Source: Sphingomonas sp. IW22 (lineage in GTDB: Bacteria > Pseudomonadota > Alphaproteobacteria > Sphingomonadales > Sphingomonadaceae). Taken from it: a stretch of DNA of 36,020 nt. Where the stretch lies: NCBI RefSeq assembly GCF_041321155.1, contig NZ_JBGGWB010000013.1, positions 1 to 36,020 on the forward strand. The letters are read 5' to 3'. Numbering within the stretch: the first letter of the stretch is position 1; every line of letters starts with the position of its first letter. The position numbers were made by a program, and so were the translations under genes. Under the pieces are notes generated by a model. It was not told the origin of the DNA. It made no database searches and saw only the letters and a list, made by a program, of their open reading frames with translations. Of this stretch, positions 9,504 to 15,770 are shown piece after piece.

Positions 9504-9521
9504 TGACGGCTGATTCCGTCA
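9504..9521. promoter_or_regulatory. TGACGG-N6-CCGTCA dyad
   Basis: A perfect 6-base inverted repeat lies in the divergent gap between the 9432 (-) and 9676 (+) genes. On the minus strand a TTGACG box overlaps it, so it is placed to act as an operator for the Cus-side promoter. No regulator can be assigned from sequence. Confidence 0.35.
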
Positions 9522-9586
9522 ACTCCGCGTCAATAAAGATCCGGCCCGGGGAAGAAGATCGGCTGCGGCCTCTACGTATATCGAGG

Positions 9587-9609
9587 CTGGACCCGGGACC
9601 GTAGTCCCA
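9587..9609 (+). promoter_or_regulatory. MerR-type operator before the 9676 gene
   Basis: CTGGACCCGGGACCGTAGTCCCA matches the operator-promoter of the merR gene (10128-10150) at 18 of 23 positions, including the GGACC-N4-GTCC dyad. A MerR dimer therefore probably controls this gene too, and because the gap is divergent it may influence the Cus side. The -35 here would be TGGACC (9588-9593), a weaker fit than TTGACC. Confidence 0.6.
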
Positions 9610-9675
9610 AGCCTGAAGAGACGCTCTTCCCCTCGGCAAAGTCCGGGCGGTGGCTTACCATCCAAGGAGGTGAAT

Positions 9676-10032
9676 ATGGTCAGAAAAACTCTCATGGTCG
9701 CGCTTGCCGGCATTTCGATGCTTGCTGCCGTCCCCGCTATGGCCCAGGGCATCGGGCACAGCCTGTTCATGCGCGGCTCGATCGTCGACACGGGCAGCAA
9801 CGGCACGGTCGTCTGCATCGGCAAGGCCGATGGCGCCGAGGTCGGCCAGAAGCTCGAGGTCTATCGCGTCGTGACCCATCCGGGTCCGTCCAAGGGCGTG
9901 GCGCCGACCTATCACCGCCAGCTCGTCGGCCATGTGACGATCGACCATATCTTTGACGATCACTTCGCGCACGTGTCCGTCGCCGACGGCACGCCTGCCA
10001 GGCACGACATCGTCGAGCTTCGCAAGAACTGA
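9676..10032 (+). CDS. Exported GIGHSLFMRG-family protein, copy 1
   Basis: The product is 118 residues from the ATG at 9676, with AAGGAGG five bases upstream; a GTG at 9670 overlaps that site and is rejected. A signal peptide ends at A-M-A, and the mature protein starts QGIGHSLFMRG. Then comes VCIGKADGAEVGQKLEVYRV, a loop, RQLVGHVTIDHIFDDHFAHVSV and a basic end. The GKADGA-x2-GQ-x-LEVYR stretch looks like a small all-beta barrel. One Cys and several His are shared with the paralogue at 18459-18788; this copy has an extra 9-10 residue loop. The gene sits behind a MerR-type box and just upstream of merR. Periplasmic metal binding or sensing is plausible but unproven; I know of no named function. 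Confidence 0.75.
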   Translation: MVRKTLMVALAGISMLAAVPAMAQGIGHSLFMRGSIVDTGSNGTVVCIGKADGAEVGQKLEVYRVVTHPGPSKGVAPTYHRQLVGHVTIDHIFDDHFAHVSVADGTPARHDIVELRKN

Positions 10033-10044
10033 CAAGCCGGTGGC

Positions 10045-10092
10045 CCGGCGGCACGGGCTGCCCTGCGACGCGTCGGGGCAGCGGGCCGCCGG
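10045..10092 (+). terminator. Large GC-rich hairpin after the 9676 gene
   Basis: CCGGCGGC (10045-10052) pairs with GCCGCCGG (10085-10092). Inside them GCTGCCC (10057-10063) pairs with GGGCAGC (10076-10082) around the palindrome CGACGCGTCG. There is no T-run, so it may be a Rho-assisted or structured 3' end that separates the gene from the merR promoter. Confidence 0.5.
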
Positions 10093-10127
10093 CGACGAGG
10101 AGACCGTTCGGGGTCAAAGCGAAACCG

Positions 10128-10160
10128 CTTGACCCTGGACCATGGTCCAACCGGCATGAT
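10128..10160 (+). promoter_or_regulatory. MerR-type promoter/operator of merR
   Basis: A -35 TTGACC (10129-10134) and a -10-like CATGAT (10155-10160) are separated by 20 bases, longer than the usual 17, as expected for MerR-activated promoters. The spacer contains the perfect 14-base palindrome TGGACCATGGTCCA (10136-10149). It lies immediately before merR, so autoregulation and control of the downstream operon are likely. Confidence 0.75.
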
Positions 10161-10172
10161 CGAGCGGATGAC

Positions 10173-10652
10173 ATGGGCAATTTCAAGATCGGCGAACTGG
10201 CCGCGGCCGCAGGCGTGGGGCGGGATACGATCCGCTATTATGAGCGGATGGGCCTGCTGCGCGAGCCCGCGCGCACGGCAGCGGGCTACAGGCTCTACGA
10301 CGCGACCGACCTCGAGCGCGTCAATTTCATCCGCTCGGCGCAGGAGCTTGGTTTCACACTCGAACAGGCCCGGCAGCTGCTGGCGCTCAGGGCGTCGGAC
10401 ACCGCGCATGCCCAGGCCGTGCTCGATATCACGCTTGCCAAGATCGCGGACGCCGAAGCCCGGCTCGAGCGCCTGTCGGATATCCGCGACATGCTGCGGA
10501 TGCTCGCCGACGAATGCCCGGGCGAAGTGCCGGTCTCCGATTGCCCGATCCTCGCCTTCCTGACGGCGCGGCGGAAAGACCAGCAGCATAACAAGAAACA
10601 TCAGGCAGCGCAGGACGAACGATCACCACGAGCGAAAGGGGTTTTGTCATGA
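10173..10652 (+). CDS. MerR-family metal-responsive regulator (CueR-like)
   Basis: The product is 159 residues. The winged-helix MerR domain is clear (FKIGELAAAAGVGRDTIRYYERMGLL, residues 4-29; AGYRLYD, 37-43), followed by the long dimer helix. Ungapped alignment to E. coli CueR from residue 4 puts C115 exactly at CueR C112. The second Cys, C124 in CPGEVPVSDC, comes one residue later because the loop is one longer. CueR S77, which helps exclude divalent metals, aligns with A80. A basic tail (131-159) extends beyond the usual end. So it is probably a sensor of Cu(I), Ag(I) or another soft ion, but selectivity cannot be fixed. Its promoter has a MerR operator, and its stop overlaps the next gene by four bases. 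It likely controls the run to 15516 and, through a second box, the 9676 gene. Confidence 0.88.
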   Translation: MGNFKIGELAAAAGVGRDTIRYYERMGLLREPARTAAGYRLYDATDLERVNFIRSAQELGFTLEQARQLLALRASDTAHAQAVLDITLAKIADAEARLERLSDIRDMLRMLADECPGEVPVSDCPILAFLTARRKDQQHNKKHQAAQDERSPRAKGVLS

Positions 10653-10870
10653 AGAAAATGCGTTTGATCGCCGTCCTCACGCCGGCGCTGCTTCTAGGCG
10701 CCTGTGTGACCACGCGGCCGACCTCGGCGCAGGTCGAGAGTTGCCGGGCGATGGAGGGCAATATGGGTCTCCAGACGCCGCATGATCATGGCGAGATGAA
10801 GGGGCAGGGGCGCAACCCGATGAACCTCTCGCACGACCGGTGTCTCCGGATTCTGCGCAGCGCGCAATGA
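10649..10870 (+). CDS. Small putative lipoprotein, unknown
   Basis: A 73-residue product starts at the ATG overlapping the merR stop (ATGA). A lysine-rich start and hydrophobic stretch end in L-L-G-A-C, a good lipobox. The mature part has a second and third Cys (ESCRAMEG; DRCLRIL) and a His/Met stretch (GLQTPHDHGEMKG). It is translationally coupled to merR, so it is expressed with it. No named family is recognised; envelope metal binding is an inference from composition. Confidence 0.7.
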   Translation: MKKMRLIAVLTPALLLGACVTTRPTSAQVESCRAMEGNMGLQTPHDHGEMKGQGRNPMNLSHDRCLRILRSAQ

Positions 10871-10929
10871 GCCGGTCCGGACGCCCGGGATGGCGCCCGG
10901 ACACAGTTTTCAAGCCAAGGAGCAAAGCC

Positions 10930-11250
10930 ATGATCGACCATGCGAAGAAAGCCCTTCCACTTGTCGGCGGAAGCCTGTTGCTGGCGCTCGCGCTTTCGGG
11001 CTGCGACCGCCAGGCCGACCAGACGGTGCCGCCCGCGGCGAACAGCGTCGCCGCCACCCCGGTCCTGACCGACAGCGGCAACGCTGCAGACGCGGCGCCG
11101 ATGGACGCGATGAGCAACCAGGCCGAGATGGAGCGGCATCACCGTCAGGCGATGGACCATGACGCGATGCGCGCCGGGGCCGGCAACCAGACCGCGCCGG
11201 CACCCGATCCCGCGCCGGGCAATGCGGCGATGCCGATGAAGGATATGTAG
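10930..11250 (+). CDS. Met/His-rich exported protein, unknown
   Basis: The product is 106 residues from the ATG at 10930 with AAGGAG nine bases upstream. The N-terminus (MIDHAKKALPLVGGSLLLALALSGC) ends in L-S-G-C, a lipobox, so it is probably a lipoprotein. The rest is low-complexity and Ala/Pro-rich, with a Met/His segment (PMDAMSNQAEMERHHRQAMDHDAMRAG) and a Met-rich end (AAMPMKDM). Such segments bind Cu(I)/Ag(I) in other resistance proteins. It lies 23 bases before the ferredoxin-reductase gene, so it belongs to the same operon. Confidence 0.7.
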   Translation: MIDHAKKALPLVGGSLLLALALSGCDRQADQTVPPAANSVAATPVLTDSGNAADAAPMDAMSNQAEMERHHRQAMDHDAMRAGAGNQTAPAPDPAPGNAAMPMKDM

Positions 11251-11273
11251 GCTCGCACACTAAGGGGATGAGG

Positions 11274-13184
11274 ATGTCCAGGCGGATCAGCCTTCGACGC
11301 TTGAGCCTCGGCTGCGCAATCGCTCTCAGCCTGTCCGCGAGCGCGGGCGCGCAGGAGGGCGAGGATCATGCCGCGCATCATGGCGCAGGCATGCCGGCCG
11401 GCGGGGGCATGTCCGCACCGGCAGAGCCGGGGTCGTCGGACATGGCGAAGATGATGAACCCCATGATGGATCGCATGATCAATGGGGAAGGGGAGAATGA
11501 GCACGGCCACGAATCGCGCCGGACCGGCTTCATCTCGCAGCTGCTCGCCTTTCCCGCGCTTGACGAAGCGGCAAGGCAGCGGGTCGCTGCGCAGGCCGGC
11601 GAACGGGTAAGCACGGGTCTGGCGATGATCAACGCCGCCTCGGCCGACGGCGCGCGTGCGACCACGGTCTCGGCCCGGCTCGATGCGGCGCGGCGCCTGC
11701 GCGAGGGAACCGACCTGTTCCGCTCCGGCACCGCCGCGCAGGGCGCGATCGGGGGCTTGCAGCCGCCCCGGGAGGTCGGGCTTGCCTGGCTGCGCGATCA
11801 GCTCGACATCGACCAGGCCGCGCCCGGCCATGCCGATCACTGGTTCGGCATCTCGCCCTCGCACCTCCTTCTCATGCTGTTCCTGGGGCTGGTGAGCGCC
11901 ACGCTTATCGCGCTGCAGATCTTCCGCCTACGGCGGATCGGGGCGATCGCCGGCGGTGTCGCCACCGCCAAGGTTCCAGCAAAGCCGGAGCCGAAGGCTG
12001 CCCCTCCCGCTACCAGGGTTGCGCCCGCGCCTGCACCCGTTGCCGACAGCGCCGGGCTCGCGCCGAGCAATGCGGCCGCACCCGCTGGGGCGTCGCTGCG
12101 CAAGCCCAAAAGCTGGGCGGGGCAGCTGCGCGTGGTCCAGATCGTGCGAGAGACGCCGAGCGTGCTGACCTTCCGGCTCGCGGACCCGACCGCCGACCGG
12201 CTGCCGTTCGACTTCCTGCCGGGCCAGTTCCTGCAGGTCGAGGTAGAGCCCGAAGCGGGCAAGACCGCGCGCCGTTCCTACACGATCGCCTCTTCGCCGA
12301 CCCAGCGGGCCTATGTCGAACTGACGGTCAAGCGCGAGGAGCAGGGCGTGGTCTCGCGACACCTGCACGACAAGGTCGTCGCCGACGATCTGCTGAAGGT
12401 CAGCGGACCGTTCGGCGCCTTCACCTTCACGGGAACGGATGCGCAGAGCATCGTGCTGATCGCGGGCGGGGTCGGCATCACCCCGATGATGTCGGTGCTG
12501 CGCTATCTCACCGACACCGCGTGGAAGGGCGATATCTTCTTCTTCTACGGCGCTCGGTCGACCGAGGAATTCGTGTTCCGCGACGAGCTCGAGCGGCTCG
12601 AACGCCGTTTTCCCAACCTCCATGTCGTCGCCGCGATGCAGCGCGCGCCCGGCACCGTCTGGATGGGCCCCGAAGGGCCGATCACCCGCGAGATGATCCT
12701 GGCCGCGGTGCCGGAGATCGCGAGCCGGCGGATCCATATGTGCGGCCCGCCGGCGATGATGGGCGCGATGCGCGGCGTGCTGGCGGAACTTGGCGTCCCC
12801 GAAGCGCAGCTGCACACCGAGGCGTTCGGTCCGGCCTCGCTGCCGGCCGACCACGAGGATCTCGAGGTCAAACCCGCGCCCGCGCCAGCGGATAAGCCGG
12901 CCCCGAGCGCCGAGGTGGCGCCGAGCACGGTGACCTTCTCCGTGTCGGGGGTGTCGGCGGCCTTGCCCGCGGACGAGACCGTGCTCGAGGCGGCCGAGGG
13001 CGCGGGCGTCGAGATCTCCTATGCCTGCCGTGCGGGCACATGCGGCGCCTGCGTGGTCAAGCTGCTGCAGGGCGAGGTAACGATGGAGGTCGAGTCCGGC
13101 CTCGCGCCCGCCGACAAGGCGCAGGGCTATGTGCTCGCGTGCCAGGCGAAGGGCACGGGCACGCCGCTCGTGGTCGAAGCCTGA
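11274..13184 (+). CDS. Membrane-anchored FAD/[2Fe-2S] ferredoxin reductase with periplasmic N-terminal domain
   Basis: The product is 636 residues from the ATG at 11274, which has AAGGGG six bases upstream; an ATG at 11268 adds two residues. Order: signal peptide (1-27); Met/His-rich periplasmic region (30-80, e.g. AKMMNPMMDRM); helical periplasmic domain to about 190; one transmembrane helix (197-217) followed by RLRRIG, which places the rest in the cytoplasm; Ala/Pro linker; FNR-type flavoprotein (about 280-525) with RSYT for FAD at 334-337, GGVGITP at 398-404 and MCGPPAMM near 489 for NAD(P)H; then a plant-type ferredoxin domain with C585, C590, C593 and C623. The end resembles oxygenase reductases, but the signal and anchor are unusual for them. 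Its stop overlaps the diheme b gene (TGATG). Inferred role: feeding NAD(P)H electrons to that membrane protein. Confidence 0.88.
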   Translation: MSRRISLRRLSLGCAIALSLSASAGAQEGEDHAAHHGAGMPAGGGMSAPAEPGSSDMAKMMNPMMDRMINGEGENEHGHESRRTGFISQLLAFPALDEAARQRVAAQAGERVSTGLAMINAASADGARATTVSARLDAARRLREGTDLFRSGTAAQGAIGGLQPPREVGLAWLRDQLDIDQAAPGHADHWFGISPSHLLLMLFLGLVSATLIALQIFRLRRIGAIAGGVATAKVPAKPEPKAAPPATRVAPAPAPVADSAGLAPSNAAAPAGASLRKPKSWAGQLRVVQIVRETPSVLTFRLADPTADRLPFDFLPGQFLQVEVEPEAGKTARRSYTIASSPTQRAYVELTVKREEQGVVSRHLHDKVVADDLLKVSGPFGAFTFTGTDAQSIVLIAGGVGITPMMSVLRYLTDTAWKGDIFFFYGARSTEEFVFRDELERLERRFPNLHVVAAMQRAPGTVWMGPEGPITREMILAAVPEIASRRIHMCGPPAMMGAMRGVLAELGVPEAQLHTEAFGPASLPADHEDLEVKPAPAPADKPAPSAEVAPSTVTFSVSGVSAALPADETVLEAAEGAGVEISYACRAGTCGACVVKLLQGEVTMEVESGLAPADKAQGYVLACQAKGTGTPLVVEA

Positions 13185-13912
13185 TGCGCGAACGCAGCGA
13201 CATCGCCGTCGGCCTGCTGGTCGCATTCCTGCTGCTGTTCCCGTTCGGCTACCTCGTGCATGTGTCACCGCGCTTTCCGGGCAGCCTCGCTGGCGGGATC
13301 ATCGGGATCGCAGCGCTCGTGCTGATGCTGCTGACGCTTCCCTATGTCGCGGCCAAGCACATCGCCTGGGTCGACAAAGTGCTCTCCCGGCTCGTCAGCA
13401 AGCCTACCCTGCTCGCCATCCACATCTATGCCGGCGTGCTGGCGCCGATCCTGGGTCTGGTCCACGCCGCGCACAAGCTCGAAAGCCCGGTCGGACTGCT
13501 TCTGACCGTCCTCCTGCTGATGACGGTCATCACCGGCTTCATCGGCCGCTACCTGCTTGCCCAGCTTGGTCGGGCGCTGCGCGGACGCAGGTCGGAACTG
13601 GCCTCGCTTCGCGCCGCCTTCCTTGAGGAGCCGGCGGCGCCGGCGCAGGCCGATACCGCAGCCGCGCCGCTGTCGGGCTGGAGGCGCTATCTGTTCGTCG
13701 CCGGGGATGCGCCCGCGGGCCAGCACCCCCAGAACAGGGCGGGGATCGCCGCGGCGCTGGCCGATACCGAATTCGCGATCCGCGCCGAAGAGGCGACCAA
13801 CACCCTGTTCGCGCGATGGCGGTTCCTGCACATCCTGCTGGGCTGTCTCATCTTCGCGCTGCTCGCGCTCCACGTCGGCGCGGCGATCTATTACGGGCTG
13901 CGCTGGCTATGA
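13184..13912 (+). CDS. Five-helix diheme b membrane protein (ferric-reductase/NOX-like core)
   Basis: The product is 242 residues. Hydrophobic segments lie at about 8-28, 37-55, 76-95, 103-125 and 213-238. Helix 3 carries H80 and H94, and helix 5 carries H216 and H230; both pairs are spaced H-x13-H. That is the arrangement by which ferric reductases, STEAP and NADPH oxidases hold two stacked b haems. A soluble loop (126-210) separates helices 4 and 5. The flavin domain that normally follows in NOX/FRE proteins is absent here but is encoded by the overlapping upstream gene, so the two look like a split reductase. Its stop overlaps the cytochrome c start by four bases. Cytochrome b561 or cytochrome b/b6-like labels are alternatives. 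Role: carries electrons across the inner membrane. Confidence 0.8.
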   Translation: MRERSDIAVGLLVAFLLLFPFGYLVHVSPRFPGSLAGGIIGIAALVLMLLTLPYVAAKHIAWVDKVLSRLVSKPTLLAIHIYAGVLAPILGLVHAAHKLESPVGLLLTVLLLMTVITGFIGRYLLAQLGRALRGRRSELASLRAAFLEEPAAPAQADTAAAPLSGWRRYLFVAGDAPAGQHPQNRAGIAAALADTEFAIRAEEATNTLFARWRFLHILLGCLIFALLALHVGAAIYYGLRWL

Positions 13913-14631
13913 GCTGGCAGCGTCTTTCCTATGCCGTCTTCATCGCAGCCCTGCTGGTGATGGTCGCCGCGGTCGCGATCCGGATGCGATCGGACGCGCC
14001 GAGGGATGCCGGCTTGGTGGCGCAGCTCGTCTCGCCCGGCCCGCTCTCGAGCGCGCACCAGTCCTTCGCCGGCCAATGCACGGCCTGCCACACGCCGGGC
14101 AAGGGAGTCGAAACCCGAACCTGTCTCACCTGCCATGCAGGCACGGATTTCGGGACGAAGCAGTCGACGCAGTTCCACGCGAAAGCGACGCAGTGCACCT
14201 CCTGCCACGTCGAACATGAGGGAGAGCGCGGCATCATCCGCATGGATCACGCCGCGTTGCTCGACATGGCAAAGTGGCGGCAGCCTTTGGCGGGCATGTC
14301 GACAAACACTCGAAGCCTGACCCCCGAGACCGCGCTCAATTGCGCGAGCTGCCATGCGTTCCGCGATCCGCACCAGGGCCTGTTCGGCACCGACTGCGCG
14401 AGTTGTCACAAGACCGACAGCTGGAAGATCGCCAATTATCGCCATCCATCGGTCAATTCGACGCAGTGCGCCGAGTGCCACAAGGCGCCGCCGAGTCACT
14501 TCATGGAGCATTTCAGCATGGTCTCGCAGCGCGCAGCCGGATCGAAGGCGCGCGTCGATCAATGCTATGCCTGTCATGCCACCGACAGCTTCAACAATAT
14601 CCGCAAGCGAGGCTGGTATGATCACCATTGA
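13909..14631 (+). CDS. Membrane-tethered heptaheme cytochrome c
   Basis: The product is 240 residues. An uncleaved signal-anchor (about 6-24) is followed by seven C-x-x-C-H haem-attachment motifs starting at residues 57, 72, 96, 145, 163, 187 and 219. Extra His (such as H90, H103, H114, H179 and the terminal HH) can serve as distal ligands. The motif spacing resembles class III/c3-type multihaem proteins rather than monohaem c. It needs the Sec and cytochrome c maturation systems, not encoded here. Translation is coupled to the diheme b gene (ATGA), and the next gene overlaps its 3' end by 14 bases. Inferred role: periplasmic electron outlet of the NAD(P)H-FAD-FeS-haem b chain, reducing a metal ion or another periplasmic acceptor. 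Confidence 0.9.
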   Translation: MSWQRLSYAVFIAALLVMVAAVAIRMRSDAPRDAGLVAQLVSPGPLSSAHQSFAGQCTACHTPGKGVETRTCLTCHAGTDFGTKQSTQFHAKATQCTSCHVEHEGERGIIRMDHAALLDMAKWRQPLAGMSTNTRSLTPETALNCASCHAFRDPHQGLFGTDCASCHKTDSWKIANYRHPSVNSTQCAECHKAPPSHFMEHFSMVSQRAAGSKARVDQCYACHATDSFNNIRKRGWYDHH

Positions 14632-15061
14632 GGCCGACTGGCTGAGCGCCTTCTTCCGGCTCGCGGTGATCGGCCTGGAACTGGCGGGCACGCTGACCAT
14701 CCTGGTCGGCGCGGGGCTCGCAACCTTTCTGTTTGCGCGGCGGGCGAGGGCGGGCGACCGAACCGAGGCCTATAGCGCGTTCCGCTCGGCGCTCGGCCGC
14801 AGCATCCTGCTCGGCCTGGAATTTCTGGTCGCCGGCGACATCGTCAAGTCGCTGGTGATCAACCCAACGCTCGACGATCTCATCGTTCTGGCCGGGCTGG
14901 TGCTGGTGCGGACCTTCCTGAGCATCTCGCTCGGGGTCGAGATCAATGGCCACTGGCCCTGGGAGGAAACCCGGATGGCGCGGGAGAAGGCGCGTGCGGC
15001 GTCGGATGGGTCGCCTGCGACGGCTGAGGCCGCCGGATGCGGCACAGCGCTCAAGGGATAG
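14618..15061 (+). CDS. DUF1622-family inner-membrane protein
   Basis: The product is 147 residues with three hydrophobic segments (about 11-35, 58-80 and 84-102). The family-typical middle reads AFRSALGRSILLGLEFLVAGDIVKSLVINPTLDDLIVLAGLVLVRTFLSISLGVEINGHWPWE. DUF1622 proteins have no established function. The gene overlaps the heptaheme cytochrome by 14 bases, so it is made with the electron-transfer genes and could stabilise or anchor that complex, which is inference. The Ala/Ser-rich tail after residue 120 looks disordered. Confidence 0.8.
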   Translation: MITIEADWLSAFFRLAVIGLELAGTLTILVGAGLATFLFARRARAGDRTEAYSAFRSALGRSILLGLEFLVAGDIVKSLVINPTLDDLIVLAGLVLVRTFLSISLGVEINGHWPWEETRMAREKARAASDGSPATAEAAGCGTALKG

Positions 15062-15078
15062 CAGATGGGAGGTGCATG

Positions 15079-15516
15079 ATGATCGAGAGACGCGAATTGC
15101 TGATGGCCGGCGCCGGCCTTGCCGCCGCCGGAACGCTGGCTGTGCCGGCGGCGGCGCAGCAGCATCGAATGGAAGGGATGGCGATGTCGATGACGGACTG
15201 CATCGACGATTGCGTGGCTTCGCACCGCATGTGCCTGGAAACCGCCGCTTGGCTGACGAAGCAAGGCGGCGCGTCAGCTACGGCGTCGCTGATCGCCATG
15301 CTGAACGACTGTGCGGAACTGTGCCAGGCGACCGCCAACTCGATGCTGCGGGAATCTGCCCTGCACCGCATCGTCTGCCGCGCCTGCGCCGACGCTTGCG
15401 AGCGCTGCGCCGAGGAATGCGGACGCCATAGCGCGGACCAGCGGATCGCGCGTTGCTCGGCCACCTGCAAGAAATGCGCGGCGAGCTGCCGAACGATGGC
15501 GGACATGTCGAGCTGA
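15079..15516 (+). CDS. csp1: Tat-exported four-helix copper-storage protein (Csp1-like)
   Basis: The product is 145 residues from the ATG at 15079, with GGGAGG six bases upstream; an ATG at 15076 is nearly equivalent. The start, ERRELLMAGAGLAAAG, is a twin-arginine signal, so the protein is exported folded. The mature part carries 14 Cys spaced along predicted helices, including DCIDDC, CRACADACERCAEEC and RCSATCKKCAASC. That is the pattern of Csp1 four-helix bundles, which line their core with Cys and hold many Cu(I) ions; DUF326 is the older family name. It starts 17 bases after the DUF1622 gene and closes the merR-led run. The likely role is periplasmic Cu(I) storage or buffering next to a reductase system that could generate Cu(I). 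Confidence 0.88.
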   Translation: MIERRELLMAGAGLAAAGTLAVPAAAQQHRMEGMAMSMTDCIDDCVASHRMCLETAAWLTKQGGASATASLIAMLNDCAELCQATANSMLRESALHRIVCRACADACERCAEECGRHSADQRIARCSATCKKCAASCRTMADMSS

Positions 15517-15770
15517 GCGGCGCGCTTCGCACGTGCCCCACATAGTCACGTTCAGGCCAGAGCCCCCGGTCACAGCTTGTGTGTCCGACAACTACGCCAG
15601 GACAGCGATCATGGCACGTGGCACAAAGTCCGAGTATCCGGCAACGGCGGAAATCATCGCACCCGCCATCGCCGGAGCCTTCCGTGCCGCCACCCGATAG
15701 TCGGGTAATGCCGAGCACCATCTTTACGATTGCGTGAACGCTCCACGGTCGATCTGTATTGGAGAAGTCA

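Noticed and set aside
15611..15700. Short open frame (MARGTKSEYP...) in the gap after csp1
   Set aside because: Only 29 residues, no ribosome site, no similarity that I recognise.
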